From positions 49,858 to 113,857 of the forward strand of contig NZ_LBMW01000027.1 of assembly GCF_026168105.1 (NCBI RefSeq): a stretch of 64,000 nt of DNA, given 5' to 3'. Below the pieces are notes generated by a model, which saw nothing but the letters and a program-made list of their open reading frames with translations, was not told the origin of the DNA and did no database searches. How positions within the stretch are numbered: the first letter of the stretch is position 1; each line of letters starts with the position of its first letter. A program made the translations under genes and the position numbers. Source of the DNA: Streptomyces hygroscopicus (GTDB taxonomy: Bacteria > Actinomycetota > Actinomycetes > Streptomycetales > Streptomycetaceae). This document shows positions 1-8,047 of the stretch, piece by piece.

Positions 1-500
1 CGTACACGGCGGGCATGACCGCCGCGCTGGATGAGGGCGCCGCGTACGTCGTCCAGATGGACGCCGACGGCAGTCACCCGGTGGAGGCGGTCCCGCGCAT
101 GCTGGACGCGGCGGTCACCTCCGGCGCCGGACTGGTCATCGGCAGCCGGTACGTGGACGGCGGCTCGCTGGACGAGGACTGGGGTGTGCACCGGGTCCTG
201 CTGTCCCGCTTCGCCAACCGCTACGCCCGGGCCGTCCTCGGCACGAAGATCAAGGACATCACGGCGGGCTTCAACCTGTGGTCGGCGGGGACGCTGCGGG
301 ACGTGGACCTCTCCACGCTGGACAGCGCGGGCTACAGCTTCCAGGTCGAGCTGAAGTACAAGGCCACCCGGGCCGGGCACAGCGCCGTCGAGATCCCGAT
401 CCGGTTCGCGGAGCGCACCGAGGGTGTCTCGAAGATGACGCTGCGCACCCAGCTGGAGTCGGCGGTGGTGCCGATCAGGCTGCGCCTGAAGCACCGGTAG
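1..500 (+). CDS. polyprenol-phosphate mannosyltransferase-like GT2, 3' part
   Basis: This is the C-terminal part of a family 2 glycosyltransferase; the reading frame is open to the left edge of the window, so the N-terminus lies outside. The visible part contains the acidic metal-binding motif QMDADGSH, the downstream ADxTAGFNLW-like block (DITAGFNLW) and the acceptor-loop region around FAERTEGVSKM. These are typical of polyprenol monophosphomannose synthases (Ppm1/DPM1 family), which transfer mannose from GDP-mannose to a lipid phosphate at the inner face of the membrane for protein O-mannosylation and lipoglycan synthesis. There is no C-terminal membrane extension, so this is the catalytic domain type. 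The family call is firm; the exact sugar is inferred. Confidence 0.85.
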   Translation, partial: YTAGMTAALDEGAAYVVQMDADGSHPVEAVPRMLDAAVTSGAGLVIGSRYVDGGSLDEDWGVHRVLLSRFANRYARAVLGTKIKDITAGFNLWSAGTLRDVDLSTLDSAGYSFQVELKYKATRAGHSAVEIPIRFAERTEGVSKMTLRTQLESAVVPIRLRLKHR

Positions 501-518
501 GCCTGGGCGGCGGTCCGC

Positions 519-1394
519 CTACTGGTTGGCCGCCGCGTTCGCCTGTGCCTCGCCGCGGCGGCGGATCTGGCGGAACGCGAACTCCGCCAGATCGTCGCCG
601 GCGGCGAAGACCTTCGCGTCCTTGGCTGTGACGTCCTTGCCGTTGGTGAAGCCGGCGAGCGTGAAGTAGGCGTAGCGGCCGTAGGAGTTGGTGGTCGAGC
701 GGCAGACCGTCGTACGGCAGAAGGCGGGCACGCCCTGGCCGGTCAGCGAGGTGATGATGCTCTTGCTGTCCGCCTGCTGCTTTGCCGCCGTGGCCTTGGC
801 CGTGGTGTCGAAGAGGGCCACGCCGACCGTCACGGCGACGCCGTCCTTGGTGTAGGTGGCGCGGAAGAGGCGGGTGCAGCCGTTCTTGGTGAGCACCGCG
901 GGCAGTGTGCCCTGCACTGCCGACGCGCAGTTCGTCGTGGCGGCCGTGGGGCCCTTCGCGTAGACGTTCGCGCCGATGGTCAGCTGGGTGCCCGGGAACA
1001 GCGTGTCCACGCTGATCGGCGCCGTGTCCTTCTTCGCGCTGGAGATGAAGTCCATCGGGTTCAGCGGGGGAGGGGCCGAGGTAGGTGCGAACGACGGAGC
1101 GGTGTCGGCGCTCTGACTGGGAATCTTCGCGGTGCCGGGCAGCTGGCTGGTGGGCTTGTTGGAGGCCTGGGTGCTGCCGTTGGCGGACACCACCGCCACC
1201 GCGACGGCCGCGCCGACCCCTACCGTGGCCAGGGCGCCGCCGAAGATCAGCAGCAGCCGGCGGCGTTTGTTGCGCGCCTCGGAGGCCTCGGCGAGCGCGG
1301 CCCAGTCGGGGCCGCTGCTCCGGCTGCCCCACTGCTGTTGCTGGGAACTCGGTTTCCAGGGATCCCACTGAGGCTCCCCCTGCCCATAACTCAT
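519..1394 (-). CDS. membrane-anchored protein of unknown function
   Basis: I do not recognise this protein. It has 291 residues from the chosen ATG. The N-terminus is a Gln/Ser/Trp-rich cytoplasmic segment with basic residues (RRR) before one membrane span at about residues 50-72. After this comes a Ser/Thr/Pro-rich linker and a predicted extracellular domain with five cysteines (in NCAS, GCTR and the C-R-T-T-V-C pair). The topology resembles the external sensor proteins of Streptomyces, but it has no kinase or enzyme motif. The gene converges on the glycosyltransferase gene with an 18-base gap. The start was chosen because codons upstream of it have poor third-position GC; no clear ribosome binding site is visible. 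Confidence 0.7.
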   Translation of the reverse strand: MSYGQGEPQWDPWKPSSQQQQWGSRSSGPDWAALAEASEARNKRRRLLLIFGGALATVGVGAAVAVAVVSANGSTQASNKPTSQLPGTAKIPSQSADTAPSFAPTSAPPPLNPMDFISSAKKDTAPISVDTLFPGTQLTIGANVYAKGPTAATTNCASAVQGTLPAVLTKNGCTRLFRATYTKDGVAVTVGVALFDTTAKATAAKQQADSKSIITSLTGQGVPAFCRTTVCRSTTNSYGRYAYFTLAGFTNGKDVTAKDAKVFAAGDDLAEFAFRQIRRRGEAQANAAANQ

Positions 1395-1534
1395 GCGGCG
1401 CATCTTAGACGGGGGACGGGCCGCGTTGTCCCGTACCTTCGAGCGGCACGGTGAGCGGCACAGTGACAACACAGGCCACATCAGGCACAACGGCACCGTG
1501 CGTCCGGGCGCCGGGCCACGCGCGAGCCTTCATT

Positions 1535-1563
1535 TTGACCCGTGTGGGCGCCCCCGTTATCCT
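1535..1563 (+). promoter_or_regulatory. housekeeping-type promoter for rplM-rpsI
   Basis: TTGACC (1535-1540), a 17-base spacer and TATCCT (1558-1563) form the best primary-sigma (HrdB) match in the 349-base gap before rplM. The implied transcript would have an untranslated leader of about 170 bases, which leaves room for ribosomal-protein feedback, although I cannot identify an L13-binding structure by eye. The rest of the gap shows nothing else I can name. Confidence 0.65.
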
Positions 1564-1743
1564 GGCTGTTCGTTATGTGTATTGGCTTGCTCATTCTCAC
1601 GTGAGGGGCCCTTACACCGGTCCACCGGGCCGATGACCAGCGACCAGCACGCGGTTTGCGTCACCGCTGTGCGGTCAGGGCTGTCGTGATCGTCTTCGGT
1701 GACCTTGTCAGGATCCTCACTGAAGAAGCGAAGGCTACGAACC

Positions 1744-2187
1744 GTGCGTACGTACAGCCCCAAGCCCGGCGATGTGACGCGTCAGTGGCACGTCATTGAC
1801 GCCCAGGACGTCGTCCTGGGCCGTCTGGCCACCACCGCCGCCACCCTTCTGCGCGGCAAGCACAAGCCGATCTATGCGCCCCACGTGGACGCCGGCGACT
1901 TCGTCATCATCATCAACGCGGACAGGGTTCACCTGTCCGGCAACAAGCGGACCCAGAAGATGGCGTACCGCCACTCCGGCTACCCGGGTGGTCTGCGCTC
2001 CGTCCGCTACGACGACCTGCTGGCCAACAACCCCGAGAAGGCCGTCGAGAAGGCCGTCAAGGGCATGCTCCCCAAGAACACCCTGGGTCGTCAGATGCTC
2101 TCGAAGCTGAAGGTCTACTCGGGCGACCAGCACCCGCACGCTGCCCAGCAGCCGGTGCCGTACGAGATCACCCAGGTCGCGCAGTAA
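1744..2187 (+). CDS. rplM: 50S ribosomal protein L13
   Basis: L13 is an early-assembly protein of the large ribosomal subunit. The 147-residue product has the normal family length, starting RTYSPKPGD and containing the diagnostic WHVIDAxDxVLGRLAT block, the KHKP motif and GMLPKNTLGR near residue 115. Translation starts at a GTG preceded by GAAGCGAAGG; the frame stays open further upstream, but L13 homologues begin at this RTYSP segment. It is followed 42 bases later by rpsI, the invariant partner in bacteria, so the two form one operon, probably driven by the promoter at 1535-1563. Confidence 0.97.
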   Translation: MRTYSPKPGDVTRQWHVIDAQDVVLGRLATTAATLLRGKHKPIYAPHVDAGDFVIIINADRVHLSGNKRTQKMAYRHSGYPGGLRSVRYDDLLANNPEKAVEKAVKGMLPKNTLGRQMLSKLKVYSGDQHPHAAQQPVPYEITQVAQ

Positions 2188-2229
2188 GTCCGGCCACCCC
2201 CTAAGACTGAACAGAATCTGAGGAGAATC

Positions 2230-2742
2230 GTGGCCGAGACCACTGCCGAGCAGCCGCTCGAAGAGCTTGACATCGACAGCTACACCACCGAGACCGAGGT
2301 CCCGCTGGAGGGTGAGTACACCTCCGAGTCCCTCGCGTCCCGCTTCGGTGAGCCCCAGCCGGCCGCCGGCCTGGGCCGCCGTAAGAACGCCATCGCCCGC
2401 GTCCGGATCGTTCCGGGCTCCGGCAAGTGGAAGATCAACGGTCGCACCCTCGAGGACTACTTCCCGAACAAGGTGCACCAGCAGGAAGTCAACGAGCCCT
2501 TCAAGGTGCTCGAGCTCGAGGGCCGCTACGACGTCATCGCCCGCATCGCTGGTGGCGGTGTCTCCGGCCAGGCCGGTGCGCTCCGTCTCGGTGTCGCCCG
2601 TGCGCTGAACGAGGCGGACGTCGACAACAACCGCGGCGCGCTGAAGAAGGCCGGCTTCCTCCGCCGCGACGACCGTGCGGTCGAGCGGAAGAAGGCCGGA
2701 CTGAAGAAGGCCCGCAAGGCTCCGCAGTACAGCAAGCGCTAA
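2230..2742 (+). CDS. rpsI: 30S ribosomal protein S9
   Basis: S9 binds the head of the small subunit and its C-terminal tail reaches the P-site tRNA. The 170-residue protein begins with about 45 acidic residues that are typical of actinobacterial S9. The conserved core follows, with GRRKNAIARVR, the GGGVSGQAGA loop and the basic tail that ends SKR, the invariant terminal arginine. The GTG start has a strong GAGGAGA site seven to nine bases upstream. It is second in the operon after rplM and is followed by a stem-loop at 2788-2820. Confidence 0.97.
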   Translation: MAETTAEQPLEELDIDSYTTETEVPLEGEYTSESLASRFGEPQPAAGLGRRKNAIARVRIVPGSGKWKINGRTLEDYFPNKVHQQEVNEPFKVLELEGRYDVIARIAGGGVSGQAGALRLGVARALNEADVDNNRGALKKAGFLRRDDRAVERKKAGLKKARKAPQYSKR

Positions 2743-2787
2743 GCGCGCTGGTCGCGCGGGCGTCCTACGCCTGTCGCGCGCACGTAT

Positions 2788-2820
2788 CGCCCCGGCAGCA
2801 CGCTCTGTGCCGCCGGGGCG
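2788..2820 (+). terminator. stem-loop after rpsI
   Basis: CGCCCCGGC-A-GCAC pairs with GTGC-C-GCCGGGGCG around a five-base loop, with one mismatch. The sequence GTTCGTTT follows. It sits 45 bases after the rpsI stop and is the likely terminator of the rplM-rpsI operon. Confidence 0.6.
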
Positions 2821-2994
2821 GTTCGTTTACGGGAGGCGATTGCTTATCACGGGCTTATGGGGCAATTCCTGCACTCTCGGACATTTCATGGGGGGATAAG
2901 CCTGAAGACAGGTGTCCAGGGGATGTACGTATCCCCTCCCTGTCTGGAAACTCGGCATGAGCCGCACATTCGCAGCAAGTTCGGAGGACACCAA

Positions 2995-4353
2995 GTGGGA
3001 CGACTCTTCGGCACGGACGGCGTGCGCGGTGTCGCCAACGCGGATCTCACGGCCGAGATGGCGCTCGGTCTGTCCGTGGCGGCGGCGCACGTACTCGCCG
3101 AGGCGGGCACGTTCGAGGGCCACCGGCCGACGGCGGTCGTCGGGCGCGATCCGCGCGCGTCCGGGGAGTTCCTGGAGGCAGCCGTGGTCGCCGGCCTCGC
3201 CAGCGCGGGCGTGGACGTGCTGCGCGTAGGCGTGCTGCCCACCCCGGCCGTCGCGCATCTGACGGGCGCGCTCGGTGCCGACCTGGGCGTGATGCTCTCC
3301 GCCAGCCACAACGCCATGCCCGACAACGGCATCAAGTTCTTCGCACGCGGCGGTCACAAGCTCGCCGACGAGCTGGAGGACAAGATCGAGGCCGTGTACG
3401 AGGAGCACCGCACCGGGGCTCCCTGGGACCGGCCCACCGGTGCCGGGGTCGGCCGTGTGAAGGCGTACGACGAGGGCCTCGAGCAGTACGTCGGCCATCT
3501 CCTCGACGTCCTGCCGAACCGGCTCGAGGGGCTGAAGGTCGTTCTCGACGAGGCGCATGGCGCCGCCGCCCGGGTGTCCCCCGAGGCGTTCACCCGCGCC
3601 GGCGCCGAGATCGTCACCATCGGCGCGGAGCCGGACGGCCTCAACATCAACGACGGCTGTGGCTCGACCCACCTGGACAAGCTGAAGGCCGCCGTCGTCG
3701 AGCACGGCGCCGACCTCGGCATCGCGCACGACGGCGACGCCGACCGGTGCCTCGCCGTCGACCACACGGGCGAGGAGGTCGACGGAGACCAGATCCTGGC
3801 CGTGCTCGCGCTGGCGATGCGGGAGCGTTCCGCACTGCGCTCCGGCACCGTCGTCGCGACGGTCATGTCCAATCTGGGCTTCAAGCTGGCCATGGAGCGT
3901 GAGGGCATCGAACTCGTCCAGACCGCGGTCGGCGACCGGTATGTGCTGGAGGAGATGAAGGAGAGGGACTACGCGCTCGGCGGCGAGCAGTCCGGTCATG
4001 TCATCGTCCTCGACCACGCCACCACCGGCGACGGCACGCTGACCGGTCTGCTGCTCGCGGCCCGGGTCGCCGAGACCGGCCGCACGCTCAAGGAGCTGGC
4101 GTCCGTGATGGAGCGGCTGCCGCAGGTGCTCGTGAACGTACCGGACGTCGACAAGTCCCGCGTCGCCACGTCCGCTGACCTGGCCGCCGCCGTCGCCGAG
4201 GCGGAGCGGGAGCTGGGCGCGACCGGGCGGGTGCTGCTGCGGCCGTCGGGGACCGAGCCGCTCGTCCGGGTCATGGTCGAGGCCGCCGACATCGATCAGG
4301 CGCGGTCCGTTGCCGGGCGGCTGGCCGACGCCGTCAAGTCCGCGCTGGGGTAG
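2995..4353 (+). CDS. glmM: phosphoglucosamine mutase
   Basis: GlmM converts glucosamine-6-phosphate to glucosamine-1-phosphate, feeding UDP-GlcNAc and so peptidoglycan. The product has 452 residues, the usual length. Family motifs appear in order: RLFGTDGVRG at the N-terminus, the phosphoserine loop SASHNAMPDNG with the active serine at residue 104, the Mg-binding DGDADR, the sugar-binding GEQSGH and the phosphate-binding RPSGTEPLVRVM. The GTG start is preceded by CGGAGGACA. Its pathway partner glmS lies 1.3 kb downstream, separated by the oppositely oriented coaA. Confidence 0.96.
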   Translation: MGRLFGTDGVRGVANADLTAEMALGLSVAAAHVLAEAGTFEGHRPTAVVGRDPRASGEFLEAAVVAGLASAGVDVLRVGVLPTPAVAHLTGALGADLGVMLSASHNAMPDNGIKFFARGGHKLADELEDKIEAVYEEHRTGAPWDRPTGAGVGRVKAYDEGLEQYVGHLLDVLPNRLEGLKVVLDEAHGAAARVSPEAFTRAGAEIVTIGAEPDGLNINDGCGSTHLDKLKAAVVEHGADLGIAHDGDADRCLAVDHTGEEVDGDQILAVLALAMRERSALRSGTVVATVMSNLGFKLAMEREGIELVQTAVGDRYVLEEMKERDYALGGEQSGHVIVLDHATTGDGTLTGLLLAARVAETGRTLKELASVMERLPQVLVNVPDVDKSRVATSADLAAAVAEAERELGATGRVLLRPSGTEPLVRVMVEAADIDQARSVAGRLADAVKSALG

Positions 4354-4499
4354 TTGGCGGGTTCCGGGCAGGGGGCGGGTCGTTCTGCCGTCCGCGGGCT
4401 GCGGCTTCTATGTGGCTTGTCGCGCAGTTCCCCGCGCCCCCCCCCCGCCCGGCATGACGCCCGGCATGGCGAGGGTCCAGGACCTGTCGGCCGCCGGGT

Positions 4500-5489
4500 T
4501 CACAGCTTGCGCAGGCTCAGCCGCTGCACCTTGTGGTCCGGGCCCTTGCGCAGCACCAGGGTGGCGCGGCCCCGGGTCGGGGCCACGTTCTCCAGCAGAT
4601 TCGGCTTGTTGATGGTGCGCCAGGTCGTCCGGGCATAGTCGAGGGCCTCCTCCTCGGAGACCTGGGTGTACTTGCGGAAGTACGACGACGGGTTCTGGAA
4701 GGCCGTCTGACGGAGCTTCTTGAACCGGTTGAGGTACCAGCGTTCGATGTCCTCGGGGCGCGCGTCGACGTACACGCTGAAGTCGAAATAGTCCGCGAGG
4801 CCGACCCGGGTGCGGCCGTCCTTGCCGGGCAGGGCGGGCTGGAGCACGTTCAGGCCCTCGACGATGAGGATGTCCGGGCGGCGGACGGTGAGCCTCTGGC
4901 CGGGGACGATGTCGTAGATCAGATGCGAGTAGACGGGGGCCGTCACCTCGTGCTTGCCGGCCTTGATGTCGGCGACGAAACGGGTCAGGGCGCGGCGGTC
5001 GTACGACTCGGGGAAACCCTTTCGCGACATCAGCCCGCGGGCCTGCAGTTCCTTGGTGGGAAGCAGGAAGCCGTCCGTGGTGACCAGTTCCACCCGCGGG
5101 TGCTCGGGCCAGCGGGACAGGAGCGCCTGGAGGAGGCGGGCGACCGTGGACTTGCCGACCGCCACGGACCCCGCCACGCCTATGACGAACGGGGTACCGG
5201 ACTGGGAGCCCTGTTCCCCGAGGAAGGTGTTGAGAGCCCCTCTGAGACCGTCCGTGGCCCCCACGTACAGGTTCAGCAGCCGGGACAGCGGCAGATAGAT
5301 GTCCCGCACCTCGTCGAGGTCGATGACGTCGCCGAGGCCACGCAGCTTCTCGACCTCCTCGGCGGTCAGCGGCAGCGGCGTCTTGTCGCGCAGCGCGCTC
5401 CACTCGGCACGGGTGAGGTCGACGTAGGGAGTCGCCTCCGGCCGGGACCGGTGGGCGCTCCGGGGCATCGAGGAGACCGGAGAGATCAC
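4500..5489 (-). CDS. coaA: type I pantothenate kinase
   Basis: CoaA phosphorylates pantothenate with ATP, the first and controlling step of coenzyme A synthesis. The 329-residue protein has the P-loop GSVAVGKST, then the VTTDGFL block, the YDIV and VEGLNVLQ segments and the C-terminal NPSSYF region characteristic of the prokaryotic type I enzyme. I use the GTG start (GTG-ATC-TCT); an ATG at 5468 is the alternative. The gene is convergent with glmM and divergent from glmS. The 146 bases between it and glmM hold a run of ten C residues but no clear terminator. Confidence 0.93.
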   Translation of the reverse strand: MISPVSSMPRSAHRSRPEATPYVDLTRAEWSALRDKTPLPLTAEEVEKLRGLGDVIDLDEVRDIYLPLSRLLNLYVGATDGLRGALNTFLGEQGSQSGTPFVIGVAGSVAVGKSTVARLLQALLSRWPEHPRVELVTTDGFLLPTKELQARGLMSRKGFPESYDRRALTRFVADIKAGKHEVTAPVYSHLIYDIVPGQRLTVRRPDILIVEGLNVLQPALPGKDGRTRVGLADYFDFSVYVDARPEDIERWYLNRFKKLRQTAFQNPSSYFRKYTQVSEEEALDYARTTWRTINKPNLLENVAPTRGRATLVLRKGPDHKVQRLSLRKL

Positions 5490-5635
5490 AGTCCATTGTT
5501 AACGGAGTTTGAACGGGGGTGGGGGTGGGGTCCGTCACGCCGCGCCCCGAGGACGGGCCGCGTCGGGCCTTCGTACCCCGGTGGGAATTTCCGATTTCGG
5601 GCACGCAGGACGGGGTTCGGGTGGTGATCGGCACG

Positions 5636-5641
5636 TAGGCT
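5636..5641 (+). promoter_or_regulatory. -10 element for a leaderless glmS transcript
   Basis: TAGGCT lies seven bases before the glmS ATG, and no ribosome binding site is present between them. The arrangement predicts transcription starting at or next to the initiation codon. The -35 region is not convincing. Confidence 0.5.
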
Positions 5642-5648
5642 GCCCCGC

Positions 5649-7496
5649 ATGTGCGGAATCGTGGGATACGTGGGACCGCAGTCGGCTCTCGACGTGGTCG
5701 TGGCGGGACTGAAGCGGCTGGAGTACCGGGGTTACGACTCCGCGGGCGTCGCAGTGCTCGCGGACGGCGGTCTGGCCGCCGCAAAGAAGGCCGGGAAGCT
5801 GGTCAATCTGGAGAAGGAGCTGGTCGACCGGCCGCTGCCGACGGGCACGACCGGGATCGGGCACACCCGGTGGGCCACCCACGGAGGCCCGACGGACGCC
5901 AACGCGCACCCGCATCTCGACAACGCGGGGCGGGTCGCCGTCGTCCACAACGGGATCATCGAGAACTTCGCAGCGCTGCGGGCCGAATTGGAGGAGCGCG
6001 GTCACACCCTCGCCTCCGAGACGGACACCGAGGCGGTGGCGCATCTGCTCGCCGAGGAGTTCTCCGTGACGGCGGACCTCGCGGAGGCGATGCGGCTGGT
6101 GTGCCGGCGGCTGGAGGGCGCGTTCACGCTGGTCGCGGTGCACGCCGACGAGCCGGACGTGGTCGTGGGCGCCCGGCGCAACTCGCCGCTCGTGGTGGGT
6201 GTCGGCGAGGGCGAGGCCTTCCTCGCCTCGGACGTGGCGGCGTTCATCGCGCACACCCGCTCCGCGATCGAGCTGGGTCAGGACCAGGTGGTGGAGCTGC
6301 GCCGGGACGGGGTGACGGTCACCGGCTTCGACGGCCGTCCCGCCGAGGTCCGCTCCTACCACGTCGACTGGGACGCCTCGGCCGCCGAGAAGGGCGGCTA
6401 CGACTACTTCATGCTCAAGGAGATCGCCGAGCAGCCCAAGGCGGTCGCCGACACGCTCCTCGGCCGGATCGACGCGGCCGGTTCACTGAGGCTGGACGAA
6501 CTGCGGATCTCGGCCGCCGAACTGCGCGAGGTCGACAAGGTGGTGATCGTGGCGTGCGGGACGGCCTTCCACGCCGGGCTGATCGCCAAGTACGCCATCG
6601 AGCACTGGACGCGGATCCCGTGCGAGGTGGAGCTGGCCAGCGAGTTCCGCTACCGGGACCCGATCCTCGACCCTCGCACGCTGGTCATCGCCATCTCGCA
6701 GTCCGGCGAGACCATGGACACGCTGATGGCGCTGCGGCACGCCCGTGAGCAGGGCTCCAAGGTGCTGGCGATCTGCAACACCAACGGTTCGACGATCCCG
6801 CGCGAGTCGGACGCCGTGCTGTACACGCACGCGGGCCCGGAGGTCGCGGTCGCCTCGACGAAGGCGTTCCTGACGCAGCTCGTCGCCTGCTATCTGGTGG
6901 CCCTGTACCTGGGGCAGGTCCGCGGGACCAAGTGGGGCGACGAGATCCACGCCGTCATCCGCGACCTGTCGCAGATCTCTCGCGAGGTCGAGCAGGTGCT
7001 GGAGACCATGGAGCCGGTACGGGAGCTGGCGCGCTCGCTCGCCGGGAAGAACACGGTGCTGTTCCTGGGGCGGCACGTGGGCTATCCCGTGGCCCTGGAG
7101 GGCGCCCTCAAGCTCAAGGAACTGGCGTACATGCACGCCGAGGGCTTTGCGGCGGGCGAGCTGAAGCACGGGCCGATCGCACTGATCGAGGAGGACCTGC
7201 CGGTCGTCGTTGTGGTGCCGTCGCCGCGCGGGCGGTCGGTCCTGCACGACAAGATCGTCTCCAACATCCAGGAGATCCGGGCCCGGGGGGCGCGCACCAT
7301 CGTGATCTCGGAGGAGGGCGACGACGCCGTGGTGCCGTACGCCGACCACCTGATCCGTATCCCGGCGACGCCGACGTTGTTGCAGCCGCTGGTGGCGACC
7401 GTGCCGTTGCAGGTGTTCGCGTGCGAGCTGGCGACGGCGCGCGGGAACGAGGTGGATCAGCCGCGGAACCTGGCGAAGTCCGTGACGGTGGAGTGA
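5649..7496 (+). CDS. glmS: glutamine-fructose-6-phosphate aminotransferase
   Basis: GlmS makes glucosamine-6-phosphate from fructose-6-phosphate and glutamine, the first step toward UDP-GlcNAc. The 615-residue protein starts MCGIVGYVG, which exposes the nucleophilic Cys after Met removal. The glutaminase domain continues with LEYRGYDSAG, HTRWATHG and HNGIIENF (about residues 1-220). Two SIS sugar-isomerase domains follow (CGTAFHAG and SQSGET near residues 300-360, then the ELKHGPIALIE region), and it ends with DQPRNLAKSVTVE. The ATG appears leaderless, with TAGGCT seven bases upstream. There is no glmS ribozyme-like leader. Confidence 0.97.
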   Translation: MCGIVGYVGPQSALDVVVAGLKRLEYRGYDSAGVAVLADGGLAAAKKAGKLVNLEKELVDRPLPTGTTGIGHTRWATHGGPTDANAHPHLDNAGRVAVVHNGIIENFAALRAELEERGHTLASETDTEAVAHLLAEEFSVTADLAEAMRLVCRRLEGAFTLVAVHADEPDVVVGARRNSPLVVGVGEGEAFLASDVAAFIAHTRSAIELGQDQVVELRRDGVTVTGFDGRPAEVRSYHVDWDASAAEKGGYDYFMLKEIAEQPKAVADTLLGRIDAAGSLRLDELRISAAELREVDKVVIVACGTAFHAGLIAKYAIEHWTRIPCEVELASEFRYRDPILDPRTLVIAISQSGETMDTLMALRHAREQGSKVLAICNTNGSTIPRESDAVLYTHAGPEVAVASTKAFLTQLVACYLVALYLGQVRGTKWGDEIHAVIRDLSQISREVEQVLETMEPVRELARSLAGKNTVLFLGRHVGYPVALEGALKLKELAYMHAEGFAAGELKHGPIALIEEDLPVVVVVPSPRGRSVLHDKIVSNIQEIRARGARTIVISEEGDDAVVPYADHLIRIPATPTLLQPLVATVPLQVFACELATARGNEVDQPRNLAKSVTVE

Positions 7497-7623
7497 GCTT
7501 TTGGGCGTCCGCCTGTGCCCCGACGTGGATGTGCTCGCCCGCTTCCCGGATCGTGCCGTCATCGCCACGCACCAGGCCGGTCCGGTCACCGGGGAGCCGA
7601 ACCCGCGGTCGCCGGACGGATCG

Positions 7624-7629
7624 TAGAGT
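7624..7629 (+). promoter_or_regulatory. -10 element for a leaderless acpS transcript
   Basis: TAGAGT stands six bases before the acpS ATG with no ribosome binding site between them, the same geometry as at glmS and tsaB. Confidence 0.5.
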
Positions 7630-7635
7630 GCCCGC

Positions 7636-8007
7636 ATGAGCATCATCGGGGTCGGAATCGACGTGGCCGAGATCGACCGGTTCGCGGCGTCGTTGCGGCG
7701 TACGCCCGGACTGGTCGAACGACTGTTCCTGGAGAGTGAGTTGCTGCTGCCCAGCGGCGAGCGGCGCGGTATCGCCTCGCTGGCCGTGCGGTTCGCGGCC
7801 AAGGAGGCGGTGGCCAAGGCCCTGGGTGCGCCGGGCGGGCTGCACTGGACCGACGCCGAGGTCTACGTCGAGGACAGCGGGCAGCCGCGGCTGCGCGTCA
7901 CCGGCACGGTCGCGGCGCGTGCCGCCGAACTCGGCGTACGGTCCTGGCACGTGTCGCTCAGCCATGATGCGGGCGTGGCCTCGGCGGTGGTCGTGGCGGA
8001 GGGGTAG
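7636..8007 (+). CDS. acpS: holo-[acyl-carrier-protein] synthase
   Basis: AcpS transfers 4'-phosphopantetheine from coenzyme A to acyl carrier proteins of fatty acid synthesis and, in streptomycetes, of many type II polyketide pathways. The 123-residue protein contains the family signature GVGIDVAEIDRF at the N-terminus with the Mg-binding aspartate, then RFAAKEAVAKALG at about residues 54-66 and SLSHD near residue 110. Length and motif order are standard. It is followed 40 bases later by nnr, probably in the same transcript. Confidence 0.95.
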   Translation: MSIIGVGIDVAEIDRFAASLRRTPGLVERLFLESELLLPSGERRGIASLAVRFAAKEAVAKALGAPGGLHWTDAEVYVEDSGQPRLRVTGTVAARAAELGVRSWHVSLSHDAGVASAVVVAEG

Positions 8008-8047
8008 GTCCGCCCGCGCGCGGCGCTCGTGGGGGAGACTCGACGGT

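Noticed and set aside
4434..4449. Run of ten C residues between glmM and coaA
   Set aside because: No stem accompanies it; it may be a slippage or sequencing feature rather than a regulatory site.
7497..7635. Possible small gene between glmS and acpS
   Set aside because: No frame with a start, ribosome binding site and consistent codon bias; the interval ends in the acpS -10 element.
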